DNA from: Ptychodera flava
Lineage: Eukaryota; Hemichordata; Enteropneusta; Ptychoderidae
Length of the DNA: 64,000 bases
NCBI RefSeq assembly: GCF_041260155.1
Contig: NC_091942.1
Span: 2,366,501 to 2,430,500, forward strand
Reading direction: 5' to 3'
Shown here: positions 1-25,552 of the stretch, piece by piece
Layout of the letters: each line of letters begins with the position of its first letter
Numbering within the stretch: position 1 is the first letter of the stretch
Made by a program: the position numbers and the translations under genes
The notes under the pieces: generated by a model
Databases searched by the model: none
Told to the model about the DNA's origin: nothing
The model's input: only the letters and a program-made list of their open reading frames with translations

Positions 1-1026
1 GCATATTACATCATCAATTACAAAGATAACTTCTAAAATAACATTATCATCGTGAAATATTAAACAACAATGGAGTGATTACATTATGCAATTATCACAC
101 GTAATATTATCACGATTGGAATTAATTTGGAACAATTGGATGGTGAAGTAATGTCGGTTTAATCTGCAAATGTAATCTCATCTGCTTTTCTTTTTAAGTG
201 ATACACTTGTTTTTATGACTAATTTGTAATATTGGAACATTCAGCTATAGGACACCTAACACTTTTGAGAAATGTGAAAAACAGAGAGATTCAATTATCC
301 CGAATTAGTTCCAATCGTGTTTATTACTAAGTGTCCTCTGTCACAGTCGAAGCGGTAACAGAAGTATTTAACAAATCATGTCCTATAGAAATGTGTGAGT
401 ACTATCAAGTAATCATAAATCTTATCGGAAAATGTCACCACTATCATAAATAACTATTATTTATAACTGCTGCGCAGGTCTGTCAACAAATTTATGACTC
501 TATATATTTGAGAATGTTTTTCACTGTATCGGGATACATGCATATCTGTGCCCGTGGAAAGCTTAACATGTTTTACGGAAGACAGATGTAAAATCGGTGT
601 AAAGATCTATTATTTCTTGTAATATTGGCTCATATACATTAAATGTGAATGCATAAATAACCTACAATACTGCGGTGTAAATACTGTGTTTAATGAGCTA
701 TTGGAATATCTAAATGACTATTATATGAACAGATACAGAAATGTTGCATTGACCATAGAGGCAGTGGCTATAATTTCCGTTTCAACATCGACGTAGCTGC
801 TACTATTAGTATGTTTTCATAAACAATCAAGACCCCAAAGGTTAGAGGGCAAGTTTCCAAGGCAGGTTGTGCCAAGTAAAATCTTCCACCGTTAGGAAGT
901 TAAATTCAGTGACTATGTCACGGCACAAGAGGCTGACAACAGTCGACGGTCTAGCTTAGCTAAGCGTACAAGTACTTCTTTCTATTGAACTTTATCAGTC
1001 AACATCCTTCGACTCCTTGCACGATC
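1..1026. other. 3' flank of paralog A, no gene seen
   Basis: AT-rich sequence without a supported exon on either strand. It probably includes the 3' UTR of paralog A; an AATAAA on the minus strand near 320 is a weak polyadenylation candidate. Confidence 0.6.
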
Positions 1027-11539
<10,513 letters not shown>

Positions 11540-14500
11540 CTGTAAGCATAAGCGACTTCGATTATTAAATTTTGATCTTGTTACGCTGATTACTGACAAT
11601 CATGAGGAATATAACAACAGGAGGTAGACGCTTAGAACCTGTTTAGCTAAAGCTCTAGAGGGCGTCCACGCGTCTGTGCAGATATATAGAGGTCAAAGAT
11701 AGGTCAAGAATGATTATGTCACAGTGAGAGTGCAGCTCGCTGTCTGCACGTCTGAAGTGGGTCAGTCGCCTTGTGTTTGATGCCCGGGGTTTGATGCCCG
11801 TCGCCTTTGAAGTTGCCATGGCACTCTTTTTCGATATCAAGAAATGAGTATACAGGGACCTGAAATTTCTCATATGTCATGATGAAAAATTCAGATGATT
11901 TGAGTGGAAGTGACTAGACTAGGCTGGTTGTGCGTGAAAAACAAATATATAAATTAAAGCTGCAAGCAGCGTTGGCGGGGCCCAAGCGGATAAACATGGT
12001 TGAAAGATCTTGCACTAATGATATTATGTGCAAAATTCGATCTTGCAAAAGTATGATTTTGAACATCATCTCATAGTTACTGTATGTGTCAGTGGGAAAT
12101 GCATGTTTTACGTAAAATCCAATATGGCGGCCAAACCACGTGACCAATCAAAATGCCTTTCACAAACTTGTAAGAGATCACACTTAAGATGTTACATGTC
12201 AAAATTCAGTTGAATCAGTGTGTTGGTCTGCAGAAGAAGATTTTTAAAGATTAAATAATGATTTTCGCAAAATCGAATATGGCGGCCAGACCACGTGACC
12301 GTCAAAACGATTTTCGCAAACTTGAAAGAGATCATACTTAAGATGTTACATGTCAAATTTCAGTCGAATCGGGTGTTGGTTCTGGAGAAGAAGATTTTTG
12401 AAGATTAAATCACGATTTTCTCAAATCCAATATGGCGGCCAAACCAAGTGACCGATCAAAACGCCTTTCGCAAACTTGAAAGAGAACACACTTAAGATGT
12501 TACATGTAAAATTTCAGTCGAATCAGTGTTTTGGTTCTGGAGAAGAAGATTTTTAAAGATTAAATAACGATTTTCGCAAAAATCCAATATGGCGGCCAGA
12601 CCATGTGACTGATCAAAACGCCTTTCGCAAACTTGAAAGAGATCACACTAAAGATGTTACATGTCAAATTTCAGTTGAATCAGGGTGTTGGTTCTGGAGA
12701 AGAAGATTTTTGAAGATTAAATCACGATTTTCTCAAAATCCAATATGGCGGCCAAACCACGTGACCGATCAAAAAGCCTTTCGCAAACTTGAAAGAGATC
12801 ACACTTACGATGTTACATGTGAAATTTCAGTCCAATCGTGTTTTGGTTCTGGAGAAGAAGATTTTTAAAGATTAAATGGGTATTTTTCAAAAATCCAATA
12901 TGGCGGCCAAGGTCACGTGACCGCATGCGATTTTATTGGCAAATTCTGAAGACCTTAGGCCATGCTTGCTATACAAAAAATTTCAAATCTACTAGACCCC
13001 TGGGTCTTCTGGAGAAGCCATTTTTAGGTTTTTGGAAAATCCAATATGGCCGCCAGGTCATGTGACCAATCGAAATTTGTATACCCAGGTGCACGAGATC
13101 TCATAGGTACCTATTAGCCCTGCAAGTTTCAGAAGTTTGCGGTAAGCGGTGGTTGAGTTCTAGGTCGACAAAAAAAGAGCGGAAGAAGAAGAAGAAGAAG
13201 AAGAAGAAGAAGATTAAAGCTGCAAGCAGCGTTGGCGGGGCCCAAGCGGTGAACATGGTTGAAAAATCTTGCAATAATGATATTATGTGCAAAATTCGAG
13301 CTTGAAAAAGTAGGATTTTGAACATCATCTAATAGTTACTGTACGTTTCACTTGGAATTTAATATTTTACGGAAAATCCAATATGGCGGCCAAACCACGA
13401 GACCGATCAAAACCTATTTCACAAACTTGAAACACATCACTTTAAAGATGGTATATGCAAAATTTCAGTCAATTCGATGTTTGTTCGGGAGAAGAAGATT
13501 TTTAAAGATTAAATCACGATTTCGAAAATCCAATATGGCGGCCAAACCACGTGACCGATCCAAACGCCTTTCGCAAACTTGAAAGAGATCACACTAAAAA
13601 TGTTACATGTCAAATTTCAATCAAATCTGTGTATTGGTTCTGGAGTAGAAGATTTTTAAGATTAAATCACGATTTTCGCAAAATCCAATATGGCGGCCAA
13701 ACCATGTGACCGATCAAAACGCCTTTCGCAAACTCGAAAGAGATTAAACTTAAGATGTTACATGTCAAATTTCAGTCGAATCGGTGTGTTGGTTCTGGAG
13801 AAGAAGATTTTTAAAGATTAAATCACGATTTTCGCAAAAATCCAATATGGCGGCCAGACCACGTGACCGATCAAAACGCCTTTCGCAAACTTGAAAGAGA
13901 TCACACGTAAGATGCTACATGTCAATTTCAGTTGAATCGGTGTGTTTGTTCTGGAGAAGAAGATTTTTGAAGATTAAATCACGATTTTTGCAAAATCCAA
14001 TATGGCGGCCAAACCACGTGGACCGATCAAACGCCTTTCGCAAATTGAAAGAGATCACACTTAAGATGTTACATGTGAAATTTCAGTCAAATCGGTGTTT
14101 TGGTTCTGGAGAAGAAGATTTTTAAAGATTAAATCACGATTTTCGCAAAATCCAATATGGCGGCCAAGGTCACGTGACCGCATGCGATTTTTTGGCAAAT
14201 TCTGAAGACCTTAGGCCATGCTTGCTATACAAAAAATTTCAAATCGACTAGACCCCTGGGTCTTCTGGAGAAGCCATTTTAGGTTTTTGGAAAATCCAAT
14301 ATGGCCGCCAGGTCACATGACCAATCGAAATTTGTATACCCAGGTGCACGAGATCTCATAGGTACCTATTAGCCCTGCAAGTTTCAGAAGTTTGCGGTAA
14401 GCGGTGGTTGAGTTCTAGGTCGACAAAAAAGAGCGGAAGAAGAAGAAGAAGAAGATTAAAGCTGCAAGCAGCGTTGGCGGGGCCCAAGCGGTTAACATGG

Positions 14501-17500
14501 TTGAAAAATCTTGCACTAATGATATTATGTGCAAAATTCGAGCTTGCAAAAGTAGGATTTTGAACATCATCTAATAGTTACTGTACGTTTCACTTGGAAT
14601 TTAATATATTACGGAAAATCCAATATGGCGGCCAAACCACGTGACCAATCAAAACGCCTTTCTCAAACTTGAAAGAGATCACACTTTTTATGTTACATGT
14701 CAAATTTCAGTCGAATCGGTTTGTTGATTCTGGAGAAGAAGATTTTTAAGGATTTAATCACGATTTTCACAAAATCCAATATGGCGGCCAAACCACGTGA
14801 CCGATCGAAACGCCTATCGCAAACTTGAAAAAGACAAAACTTAAGATGTTACATGTCAAATTTAAGTCAAATCGGTGGGTTGGTTCTGGAGAAGAAGATT
14901 TTTAAAGATTAAATCATGATTTTCGCAAAAATCCAATATGGCGGCCAAACCACATGACCGATCAAAACGCCTTTCGCAAACTGGAAAGAGATCACACTTA
15001 AGATGTTACATATCAAATTTCAGTAGAATCGGTGTGTTGGTTCTGGAGAAGAAGGTTTTGAAGATTAAATCATGATTTTCGCAAAATCCAATATGGCAGC
15101 CAGACCACGTGACCGATCAAAACGCCTTTTGCAAACTGGAAAGAGATCACACTAAAGATGTTACATATCAAATTTCAGTAGAATCGGTGTGTTGGTTCTG
15201 GAGAAGAAGATTTTTAAAGATTAAATCACGATTTTGCAAAATCCAATATGGCGGCCAAACCACATGACTGATCAAAACGCCTTTCGCAAACTTGAAAGAG
15301 ATCACACTTAGGATGTTACATGTGAAATTTTAGTCGAATCAATTTAGTCGAATCGTGTGTTGGTTCTGGAGAAGAAGATTTTTGAAGATTAAATCACGAT
15401 TTTCGCAAAATCCAATATGGCGGCCAGACCACGTGACCGATCAAAACGCCTTCCGCAAACTTGAAAGAGATCACACTTAAGATGCAATTTATCAAATTTC
15501 AGTAGAATCAGTGTGTTGGTTCTGGAGAAGAAGATTTTTAAAGATTAAATCACGATTTTCGCAAAATCCAATATGGCGGCCAAACCACGTGACCGATCAA
15601 AACGCCTTTCGCAAACTTGAAAGAGATCACACTTACGATGTTACATGTGAAATTTCAGTCCAATCGGTGTTTTGGTTCTGGAGAAGAAGATTTTAAAGAT
15701 TAAATGGGTATTTTTCAAAAATCCAATATGGCGGCCAAGGTCACGTGACCGCATGCGATTTTATTGGCAAATTCTGAAGACCTTAGGCCATGCTTGCTAT
15801 ACAAAAAATTTCAAATCTACTAGACCCCTGGGTCTTCTGGAGAAGCCATTTTTAGGTTTTTGGAAAATCCAATATGGCCGCCAGGTCACGTGACCAATCG
15901 AAATTTGTATACCCAGGTGCACGAGATCTCATAGGTACCTATTAGCCCTGCAAGTTTCAGAAGTTTGCGGTAAGCGGTGGTTGAGTTCTAGGTCGACAAA
16001 AAAAGAGCGGAAGAAGAAGAAGAAGAAGAAGAAGAAGATTAAAGCTGCAAGCAGCGTTGGCGGGGCCCAAGCGGTGAACATGGTTGAAAATCTTGCAATA
16101 ATGATATTATGTGCAAAATTCGAGCTTGAAAAAGTAGGATTTTGAACATCATCTAATAGTTACTGTACGTTTCACTTGGAATTTAATATTTTACGGAAAA
16201 TCCAATATGGCAGCCAAACCACGAGACCGATCAAAACCTATTTCACAAACTTGAAACACATCACTTTAAAGATGGTATATGCAAAATTTCAGTCAATTCG
16301 ATGTTTGTTCGGGAGAAGAAGATTTTTAAAGATTAATCACGATTTTCGAAAAATCCAATATGGCGGCCAAACCACGTGACCGATCCAAACGCCTTTCGCA
16401 AACTTGAAAGAGATCACACTAAAAATGTTACATGTCAAATTTCAATCAAATCTGTGTTTGGTTCTGGAGTAGAAGATTTTTAAAGATTAAATCACGATTT
16501 TCGCAAAATCCAATATGGCGGCCAAACCATGTGACCGATCAAAACGCCTTTCGCAAACTCGAAAGAGATTACACTTAAGATGTTACATGTCAAATTTCAG
16601 TCGAATCGGTGTGTTGGTTCTGGAGAAGAAGATTTTTAAAGATTAAATCACGATTTTCGCAAAAATCCAATATGGCGGCCAGACCACGTGACCGATCAAA
16701 ACGCCTTTCGCAAACTTGAAAGAGATCACACTTAAGATGCTACATGTCAAATTTCAGTAGAATCGGTGTGTTTGTTCTGGAGAAGAAGATTTTTGAAGAT
16801 TAAATCACGATTTTTGCAAAATCCAATATGGCGGCCAAACCACGTGACCGATCAAAACGCCTTTCGCAAACTTGAAAGAGATCACACTTAAGATGTTACA
16901 TGTGAAATTTCAGTCAAATCGGTGTTTTGGTTCTGGAGAAGAAGATTTTTAAAGATTAAATCACGATTTTCGCAAAATCCAATATGGCGGCCAAGGTCAC
17001 GTGACCGCATGCGATTTTATTGGCAAATTCTGAAGACCTTAGGCCATGCTTGCTATACAAAAAATTTCAAATCGACTAGACCCCTGGGTCTTCTGGAGAA
17101 GCCATTTTTAGGTTTTTGGAAAATCCAATATGGCCGCCAGGTCACATGACCAATCAAAATTTGTATACCCAGGTGCACGAGATCTCATAGGTACCTATTA
17201 GCCCTGCAAGTTTCAGAAGTTTGCGGTAAGCGGTGTTGAGTTCTAGGTCGACAAAAAAAGAGCGGAAGAAGAAGAAGAAGAAGATTAAAGCTGCAAGCAG
17301 CGTTGGCGGGGCCCAAGCGGTTAACATGGTTGAAAAATCTTGCACTAATGATATTATGTGCAAAATTCGAGCTTGCAAAAGTAGGATTTTGAACATCATC
17401 TAATAGTTACTGTACGTTTCACTTGGAATTTAATATATTACGGAAAATCCAATATGGCGGCCAAACCACGTGACCGATCGAAACGCCTATCGCAAACTTG

Positions 17501-18702
17501 AAAAAGACAACACTTAAGATGTTACATGTCAAATTTAAGTCAATCGGTGGGTTGGTTCTGGAGAAGAAGATTTTTAAAGATTAAATCATGATTTTCGCAA
17601 AAATCCAATATGGCGGCCAAACCACATGACCGATCAAAACGCCTTTCGCAAACTGGAAGAGATCACACTTAAGATGTTACATATCAAATTTCAGTAGAAT
17701 CGGTGTGTTGGTTCTGGAGAAGAAGGTTTTTGAAGATTAAATCATGATTTTCGCAAAATCCAATATGGCAGCCAGACCACGTGACCGATCAAAACGCCTT
17801 TTGCAAACTGGAAAGAGATCACACTAAAGATGTTACATATCAAATTTCAGTAGAATCGGTGTGTTGGTTCTGGAGAAGAAGATTTTTAAGATTAAATCAC
17901 GATTTTTGCAAAATCCAATATGGCGGCCAAACCACATGACTGATCAAAACGCCTTTCGCAAACTTGAAAGAGATCACACTTAAGATGTTACATGTGAAAT
18001 TTTAGTCGAATCGGTGTGTTGGTTCTGGAGAAGAAGATTTTTGAAGATTAAATCACGATTTTCGCAAAATCCAATATGGCGGCCAGACCACGTGACCGAT
18101 CAAAACGCCTTCCGCAAACTTGAAAGAGATCACACTTAAGATGCAATTTATCAAATTTCAGTAGAATCAGTGTGTTGGTTCTGGAGAAGAAGATTTTTAA
18201 AGATTAAATCACGATTTTCGCAAAATCCAATATGGCGGCCAAACCACGTGACCGATCAAAACGCCTTTCGCAAACTTGAAAGAGATCACACTTAAGATGT
18301 TACATGTCAAATTTTAGTCGAATCAGTGTTTTGGTTCTGGAGAAGAAGATTTTTAAGATTAAATTGGTATTTTTCAAAAATCCAATATGGCGGCCAAGGT
18401 CACGTGACCGCATGCGATTTTATTGGCAAATTTTAAAGACCTTAGGCCATGCTTGCTACACAAAAAATTTCAAATCGACTAGACCCCTAGGTTATCTGGA
18501 GAAGCCATTTTTAGATTTTTGGAAAATCCAATATGGCCGCCAGGTCACGTGACCAATCAAAATTTGTATACCCAGGTGCACGAGATCTCATAGGTACCTA
18601 TTAGCCCTGCAAGTTTCAGAAGTTTGCGGTAAGCGGTGTTTGAGTTCTAGGTCGACAAAAAAAGAGCGGAAGAAGAAGAAGAAGAAGAAGAAGAAGAATA
18701 TT

Positions 18703-18751
18703 GAACTCCTACGAAACCAATAGGGGCCCAGCCGGTAGGCTTGGGCCCCTA
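18703..18751 (+). repeat. Hairpin tail module, single copy
   Basis: After (GAA)n comes TATTGAACTCCTACGAAACC and then TAGGGGCCCAGCC, loop GGTA, GGCTTGGGCCCCTA. The last two form a near-perfect GC-rich hairpin with one bulged T. It joins directly to the next unit head. Confidence 0.9.
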
Positions 18752-21410
18752 ATTAAAGCTGCAAGCAGCGTTGGCGGGGCCCAAGCGGTGAACATGGTTG
18801 AAAAATCTTGCAATAATGATATTATGTGCAAAATTCGAGCTTGAAAAAGTAGGATTTTGAACATCATCTAATAGTTACTGTACGTTTCACTTGGAATTTA
18901 ATATTTTACGGAAAATCCAATATGGCAGCCAAACCACGAGACCGATCAAAACCTATTTCACAAACTTGAAACACATCACTTTAAAGATGGTATATGCAAA
19001 ATTTCAGTCAATTCGATGTTTGTTCGGGAGAAGAAGATTTTTAAAGATTAAATCACGATTTTCGAAAAATCCAATATGGCGGCCAAACCACGTGACCGAT
19101 CCAAACGCCTTTCGCAAACTTGAAAGAGATCACACTAAAAATGTTACATGTCAAATTTCAATCAAATCTGTGTATTGGTTCTGGAGTAGAAGATTTTTAA
19201 AGATTAAATCACGATTTTCGCAAAATCCAATATGGCGGCCAAACCATGTGACCGATCAAAACGCCTTTCGCAAACTCGAAAGAGATTACACTTAAGATGT
19301 TACATGTCAAATTTCAGTCGAATCGGTGTGTTGGTTCTGGAGAAGAAGATTTTTAAAGATTAAATCACGATTTTCGCAAAAATCCAATATGGCGGCCAGA
19401 CCACGTGACCGATCAAAACGCCTTTCGCAAACTTGAAAGAGATCACACGTAAGATGCTACATGTCAAATTTCAGTTGAATCGGTGTGTTTCTTCTAGAGA
19501 AGAAGATTTTGAAGATTAAATCACGATTTTTGCAAAATCCAATATGGCGGCCAAACCACGTGACCGATCAAAACGCCTTTCGCAAACTTGAAAGAGATCA
19601 CACTTAAGATGTTACATGTGAAATTTCAGTCAAATCGGTGTTTTGGTTCTGGAGAAGAAGATTTTTAAAGATTAAATCACGATTTTCGCAAAATCCAATA
19701 TGGCGGCCAAGGTCACGTGACCGCATGCGATTTTATTGGCAAATTCTGAAGACCTTAGGCCATGCTTGCTATACAAAAAATTTCAAATCGACTAGACCCC
19801 TGGGTCTTCTGGAGAAGCCATTTTTAGGTTTTGGAAAATCCAATATGGCCGCCAGGTCACGTGACCAATCGAAATTTGTATACCCAGGTGCACGAGATCT
19901 CATAGGTACCTATTAGCCCTGCAAGTTTCAGAAGTTTGCGGTAAGCGGTGGTTGAGTTCTAGGTCGACAAAAAAAGAGCGGAAGAAGAAGAAGAAGAAGA
20001 AGAAGAAGATTAAAGCTGCAAGCAGCGTTGGCGGGGCCCAAGCGGTTAACATGGTTGAAAAATCTTGCACTAATGATATTATGTGCAAAATTCGAGCATG
20101 AAAGTAGGATTTGAACATCATCTTATAGTTACTGTACGTTTCACTTGGAATTTAATATTTTACAGAAAATCCAATATGGCGGCCAAACCACGTGACCGAT
20201 CGAACCGCCTTTTGCAAACTTGAAAGAGATCACACTTGAGATGTTACATGTCAAGTTTCAGTCGAATCGGTGTGTTGGTTCTGGAGAACAAGATTTTTAG
20301 AGATTAAATCACGATTTTCGCAAAATCCAATATGGCGGCTAAACCACGTGACCGATTCAAACGCCTTTAGCAAACTTAAAGAGATCACACTTAAGATGTT
20401 ACATGTCAAATTTCAGTCGAATCAGTGTGTTGGTTCTGGAGAAGAAGATTTTTAAAGATTAAATGGGTATTTTTCGAAAATCCAATATGGCCGCCAAACC
20501 ACGAGACCGATCAAAACGCCTTTCGCACACTTGAAAGAGATCACACTTAAGATGTTACATGTCAAATTTCAGTCGAATCGGTGTGTTTGTTCTGGAGAAG
20601 AAGATTTTTAAACATTAAATCACGATTTTCTCAAAATCCAATATGGCGGCCAAACCACGTGACCGATCAAAACGCCTTTCGCAAACTTGAAAGAGATCAC
20701 ACTTAAGATGTTACATGTTAAATTTCAGTCGAATCAGTGTTTTGGTTCTAAAGAAGAAGATTTTTAAAGATTAAATCACGATTTTCGCAAAAATCCAATA
20801 TGGCGGCCAAACCATGTGACCGATCAAAACGCCTTTCGCAAACTTGAAAGAGATCACACTTAAGATGTTACATGTGAAATTTCAGTCGAATCGGTGTTTT
20901 GGTTCTGGAGAAGAAGATTTTTGAAGATTAAATCACGATTTTCTCAAAATCCAATATGGCGGCCAAACCACGTGACCGATCCAAACGCCTTTCGCAAACT
21001 TGAAAGAGATCACACTTAAGATGTTACATGTGAAATTTCAGTCGAATCGGTGTTTTGGTTCTGGAGAAGAAGATTTTTAAAGATTAAATGGGTATTTTTC
21101 GAAAATCCAATATGGCGGCCAAGGTCACGTGACCGCATGCGATTTTATTGGCAAATTCTTAAGACCTTAGGCCATGCTTGCTATACAAAAAATTTCAAAT
21201 CGACTAGACCCCTGGGTATTCTGGAGAAGCCATTTGTAGGTTTTCGGAAAATCCAATATGGCCGCCAGGTCACGTGACCAATCGAAATTTGTATACCCAG
21301 GTGCACGAGATCTCACAGGTACCTATTAGCCCTGCAAGTTTCAGAAGTTTGCGGTAAGCGGTGTTTGAGTTCTAGGTCGACAAAAAAAGAGCGGAAGAAC
21401 CAGAAGAAGA

Positions 21411-21519
21411 ATATTGAACTCCTATAAAACCAATAGGGGCCCAGCCGGTAGGCTTGGGCCCCTAAATATTGAACTCCTACGAAACCAATAGGGGCCCAGC
21501 CGGTAGGCTTGGGCCCCTA
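21411..21519 (+). repeat. Hairpin tail module, two tandem copies
   Basis: Two copies of the roughly 55-bp tail stand in tandem, differing by TATAAAACC versus TACGAAACC before the hairpin. Confidence 0.9.
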
Positions 21520-22931
21520 ATTAAAGCTGCAAGCAGCGTTGGCGGGGCCCAAGCGGTGAACATGGTTGAAAAATCTTGCAATAATGATATTATGTGCAAA
21601 ATTCGAGCTTGAAAAAGTAGGATTTTGAACATCATCTAATAGTTACTGTACGTTTCACTTGGAATTTAATATTTTACGGAAAATCCAATATGGCGGCCAA
21701 ACCACGAGACCGATCAAAACCTATTTCACAAACTTGAAACACATCACTTTAAAGATGGTATATGCAAAATTTCAGTCAATTCGATGTTTGTTCGGGAGAA
21801 GAAGATTTTAAAGATGAAATCACGATTTTCGAAAAATCCAATATGGCGGCCAAACCACGTGACCGATCAAAAGGTCTTTCGCAAACTCAAAAGAGATTAC
21901 ACTTAAGATGTTACATGTCAAATTTCAGTCGAATCTGTGTGTTGGTTCTGGAGAAGAAGATTTTCAACAATTAAATCAGATTTTTCGCAAAATCCAATAT
22001 GGCAGCCAAACCATGTGACCGATCAAAACGCCTTTCGCAACTCAAAAGAGATTACACTTAAGATGTTACATGTCAAATTTCAGTCGAATCGGTGTGTTGG
22101 TTCTGGAGAAGAAGATTTTCAACAATTAAATCAGATTTTTTCGCAAAATCCAATATGGCGGCCAGACCAAGTGACCGATCAAAACGCGTTTCGCAAACTT
22201 GAAAGAGATCACACTTAAGATGTATATGTGAAATTTCAGTCGAATCGGTGTTTTGGTTCTGGAGAAGAAGATTTTTAAAGATTAAATCACGATTTTCACA
22301 CAAAATCCAATATGGCGGCCAGACCACGTGACCGATTAAAACGCCTTTCGCAAACTTGAAAGAGATCACACTTAAGATGCTACATGTCAAATTTCAGTTG
22401 AATCGGTGTGTTTGTTCTGGAGAAGAAGATTTTTGAAGATTAAATCACGATTTTTGCAAAATCCAATATGGCGGCCAAACCACGTGACCGATCAAAACGC
22501 CTTTCGCAAACTTGAAAGAGATCACACTTAAGATGTTACATGTGAAATTTCAGTCAAATCAGTGGGTTGGGTCTGGAGAAGAAGATTTTTAAAGATTAAA
22601 TCACGAATTTCGCAAAATCCAATATGGCGGCCAAGGTCACGTGACCGCATGCGATTTTATTGGCAAATTCTTAAGACCTTAGGCCATGCTTGCTATACAA
22701 AAAATTTCAAATCGACTAGACCCCTGGGTCTTCTGGAGAAGCCATTTTTAGGTTTTTGGAAAATCCAATATGGCCGCCAGGTCACGTGACCAATCGAAAT
22801 TTGTATACCCAGGTGCACGAGATCTCATAGGTACCTATTAGCCCTGCAAGTTTCAGAAGTTTGCGGTAAGCGGTGATTGAGTTCTAGGTCGACAAAAAAA
22901 GAGCGGAAGAAGAAGAAGAAGAAGAAGAAGA

Positions 22932-22985
22932 ATATTGAACTCCTATAAAACCAATAGGGGCCCAGCCGGTAGGCTTGGGCCCCTA
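22932..22985 (+). repeat. Hairpin tail module, single copy
   Basis: Same tail with TATAAAACC variant, between (GAA)n and the next unit head. Confidence 0.9.
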
Positions 22986-25497
22986 ATTAAAGCTGCAAGC
23001 AGCGTTGGCGGGGCCCAAGCGGTGAACATGGTTGAAAAATCTTGCAATAATGATATTATGTGCAAAATTCGAGCTTGAAAAAGTAGGATTTTGAACATCA
23101 TCTATAGTTACTGTACGTTTCACTTGGAATTTAATATTTTACGGAATCCAATATGGCGGCCAAACCACGAGACCGATCAAAACCTATTTCACAAACTTGA
23201 ACCACATCACTTTAAAGATGGTATATGCAAAATTTCAGTCAATTCGATGTTTGTTCGGGAGAAGAAGATTTTTAAAGATTAAATCACGATTTTGAAAAAT
23301 CCAATATGGCGGCCAAACCACGTGACCGATCAAAGGCCTTTCGCAAACTTGAAAGAGATCACACTAAAGATGTTACATGTCAAATTTCAATCGAATCTGT
23401 GTATTGGTTCTGGAGTAGAAGATTTTTAGAGATTAAATCACGATTTTCGCAAAATCCAATATGGCGGCCAAACCATGTGACCGATCAAAACGCCTTTCGC
23501 AAACTTGAAAGAGATCACACCTAAGATGTTATATGTCAAATTTCAGTCGAATCGGTGTGTTGGTTCAGGAGAAGAAGATTTTTAAAGATTAAATGAGGAT
23601 TTTCGCAAAAATCCAATATGGCGGCCAGACCACGTGACCGATTAAAACGCCTTTCGCAAACTTGAAAGAGATCACACTTAAGATGCTACATGTCAAATTT
23701 CAGTTGAATCGGTGTGTTCGTTCTGGAGAAGAAGATTTTTGAAGATTAAATCACGATTTTTGCAAAATCCAATATGGCGGCCAAACCACGGGACCGATCA
23801 AAAGCCTTTCGCAAACTTGAAAGAGATCACACTTAAGATGTTACATGTGAAATTTCAGTCAATCCGGTGTTTTGGTTCTGGAGAAGAAGATTTTTAAAGA
23901 TTAAATCACGATTTTCGCAAAATCCAATATGGCGGCCAAGGTCACGTGACCGCATGCGATTTTATTGGCAAATTCTGAAGACCTTAGGCCATGCTTGCTA
24001 TACAAAAAATTTCAAATCGACTAGACCCCTGGGTCTTCTGGAGAAGCCATTTTTAGGTTTTTGGAAAATCCAATATGGCCGCCAGGTCACGTGACCAATC
24101 GAAATTTGTATACCCAGGTGCACGAGATCTCATAGGTACCTATTAGCCCTGCAAGTTTCAGAAGTTTGCGGTAAGCGGTGGTTGAGTTCTAGGTCGACAA
24201 AAAAAGAGCGGAAGAAGAAGAAGAAGAAGAAGAAGAAGATTAAAGCTGCAAGCAGCGTTGGCGGGGCCCAAGCGGATAACATGGTTGAAAGATCTTGCAC
24301 TAATGATATTATGTGCAAAATTCGATCTTGCAAAAGTATGATTTTGAACATCATCTCATAGTTACTGTATGTGTCAGTGGGAAATGCATGTTTTACGTAA
24401 AATCCAATATGGCGGCCAAACCACGTGACCGATCAAAATGCCTTTCACAAACTTGTAAGAGATCACACTTAAGATGTTACATGTCAAAATTCAGTTGAAT
24501 CGGTGTGTTGGTTCTGCAGAAGAAGATTTTTAAAGATTAAATAATGATTTTCGCAAAAATCGAATATGGCGGCCAGACCACGTGACCGATCAAACCGATT
24601 TTCGCAAACTTGAAAGAGATCATACTTAAGATGTTACATGTCACATTTCAGTCGAATCGGGGTGTTGGTTCTGGAGAAGAAGATTTTTGAAGATTAAATC
24701 ACGATTTTCTCAAAATCCAATATGGCGGCCAAACAAAGTGACCGATCAAAACGCCTTTCGCAAACTTGAAAGAGATCACACTTACGATGTTACATGTGAA
24801 ATTTCAGTCGAATCAGTGTTTTGGTTCTGGAGAAGAAGATTTTTAAAGATTAAATAACGATTTTCGCAAAAATCCAATATGGCGGCCAGACCATGTGACT
24901 GATCAAAACGCCTTTCGCAAACTTGAAAGAGATCACACTAAAGATGTTACATGTCAAATTTCAGTTGAATCAGGGTGTTGGTTCTGGAGAAGAAGATTTT
25001 TGAAGATTAAATCACGATTTTCTCAAAATCCAATATGGCGGCCAAACCACGTGACCGATCAAAACGCCTTTCGCAAACTTGAAAGAGATCACACTTAAGA
25101 TGTTACATGTGAAATTTCAGTCCAATCGGTGTTTGGTTCTGGAGAAGAAGATTTTTAAAGATTAAATGGGTATTTTTCAAAATCCAATATGGCGGCAAGG
25201 TCACGTGACCGCATGCGATTTTATTGGCAAATTCTGAAGACCTTAGGCCATGCTTGCTATACAAAAAATTTCAAATCTACTAGACCCCTGGGTCTTCTGG
25301 AGAAGCCATTTTTAGGTTTTTGGAAAATCCAATATGGCCGCCAGGTCATGTGACCAATCGAAATTTGTATACCCAGGTGCACGAGATCTCATAAGTACCT
25401 ATTAGCCCTGCAAGTTTCAGAAGTTTGCGGTAAGCGGTGTTTGAGTTCTAGGTCGACAAAAAAAGAGCGGAAGAAGAAGAAGAAGTAGAAGAAGAAG

Positions 25498-25552
25498 AAA
25501 GTTGAACTCCTATAAAACCAATAGGGGCCCAGCCGGTTGGCTTGGGCCCCTA
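25498..25552 (+). repeat. Hairpin tail module, single variant copy
   Basis: Begins GTTGAACTCC instead of ATTGAACTCC and has GGTT in the hairpin loop where other copies have GGTA. Confidence 0.88.

Noticed and set aside
11540..11599. Upstream ATG extending paralog A exon 1 by 20 residues
   Set aside because: The extension is absent in paralog B, while the MEVEAF / MELDGF starts align and precede the shared PPSY region.
13101..24354. Minus-strand ORFs with poly-Phe tracts
   Set aside because: The Phe runs are the (GAA)n microsatellite read on the minus strand.
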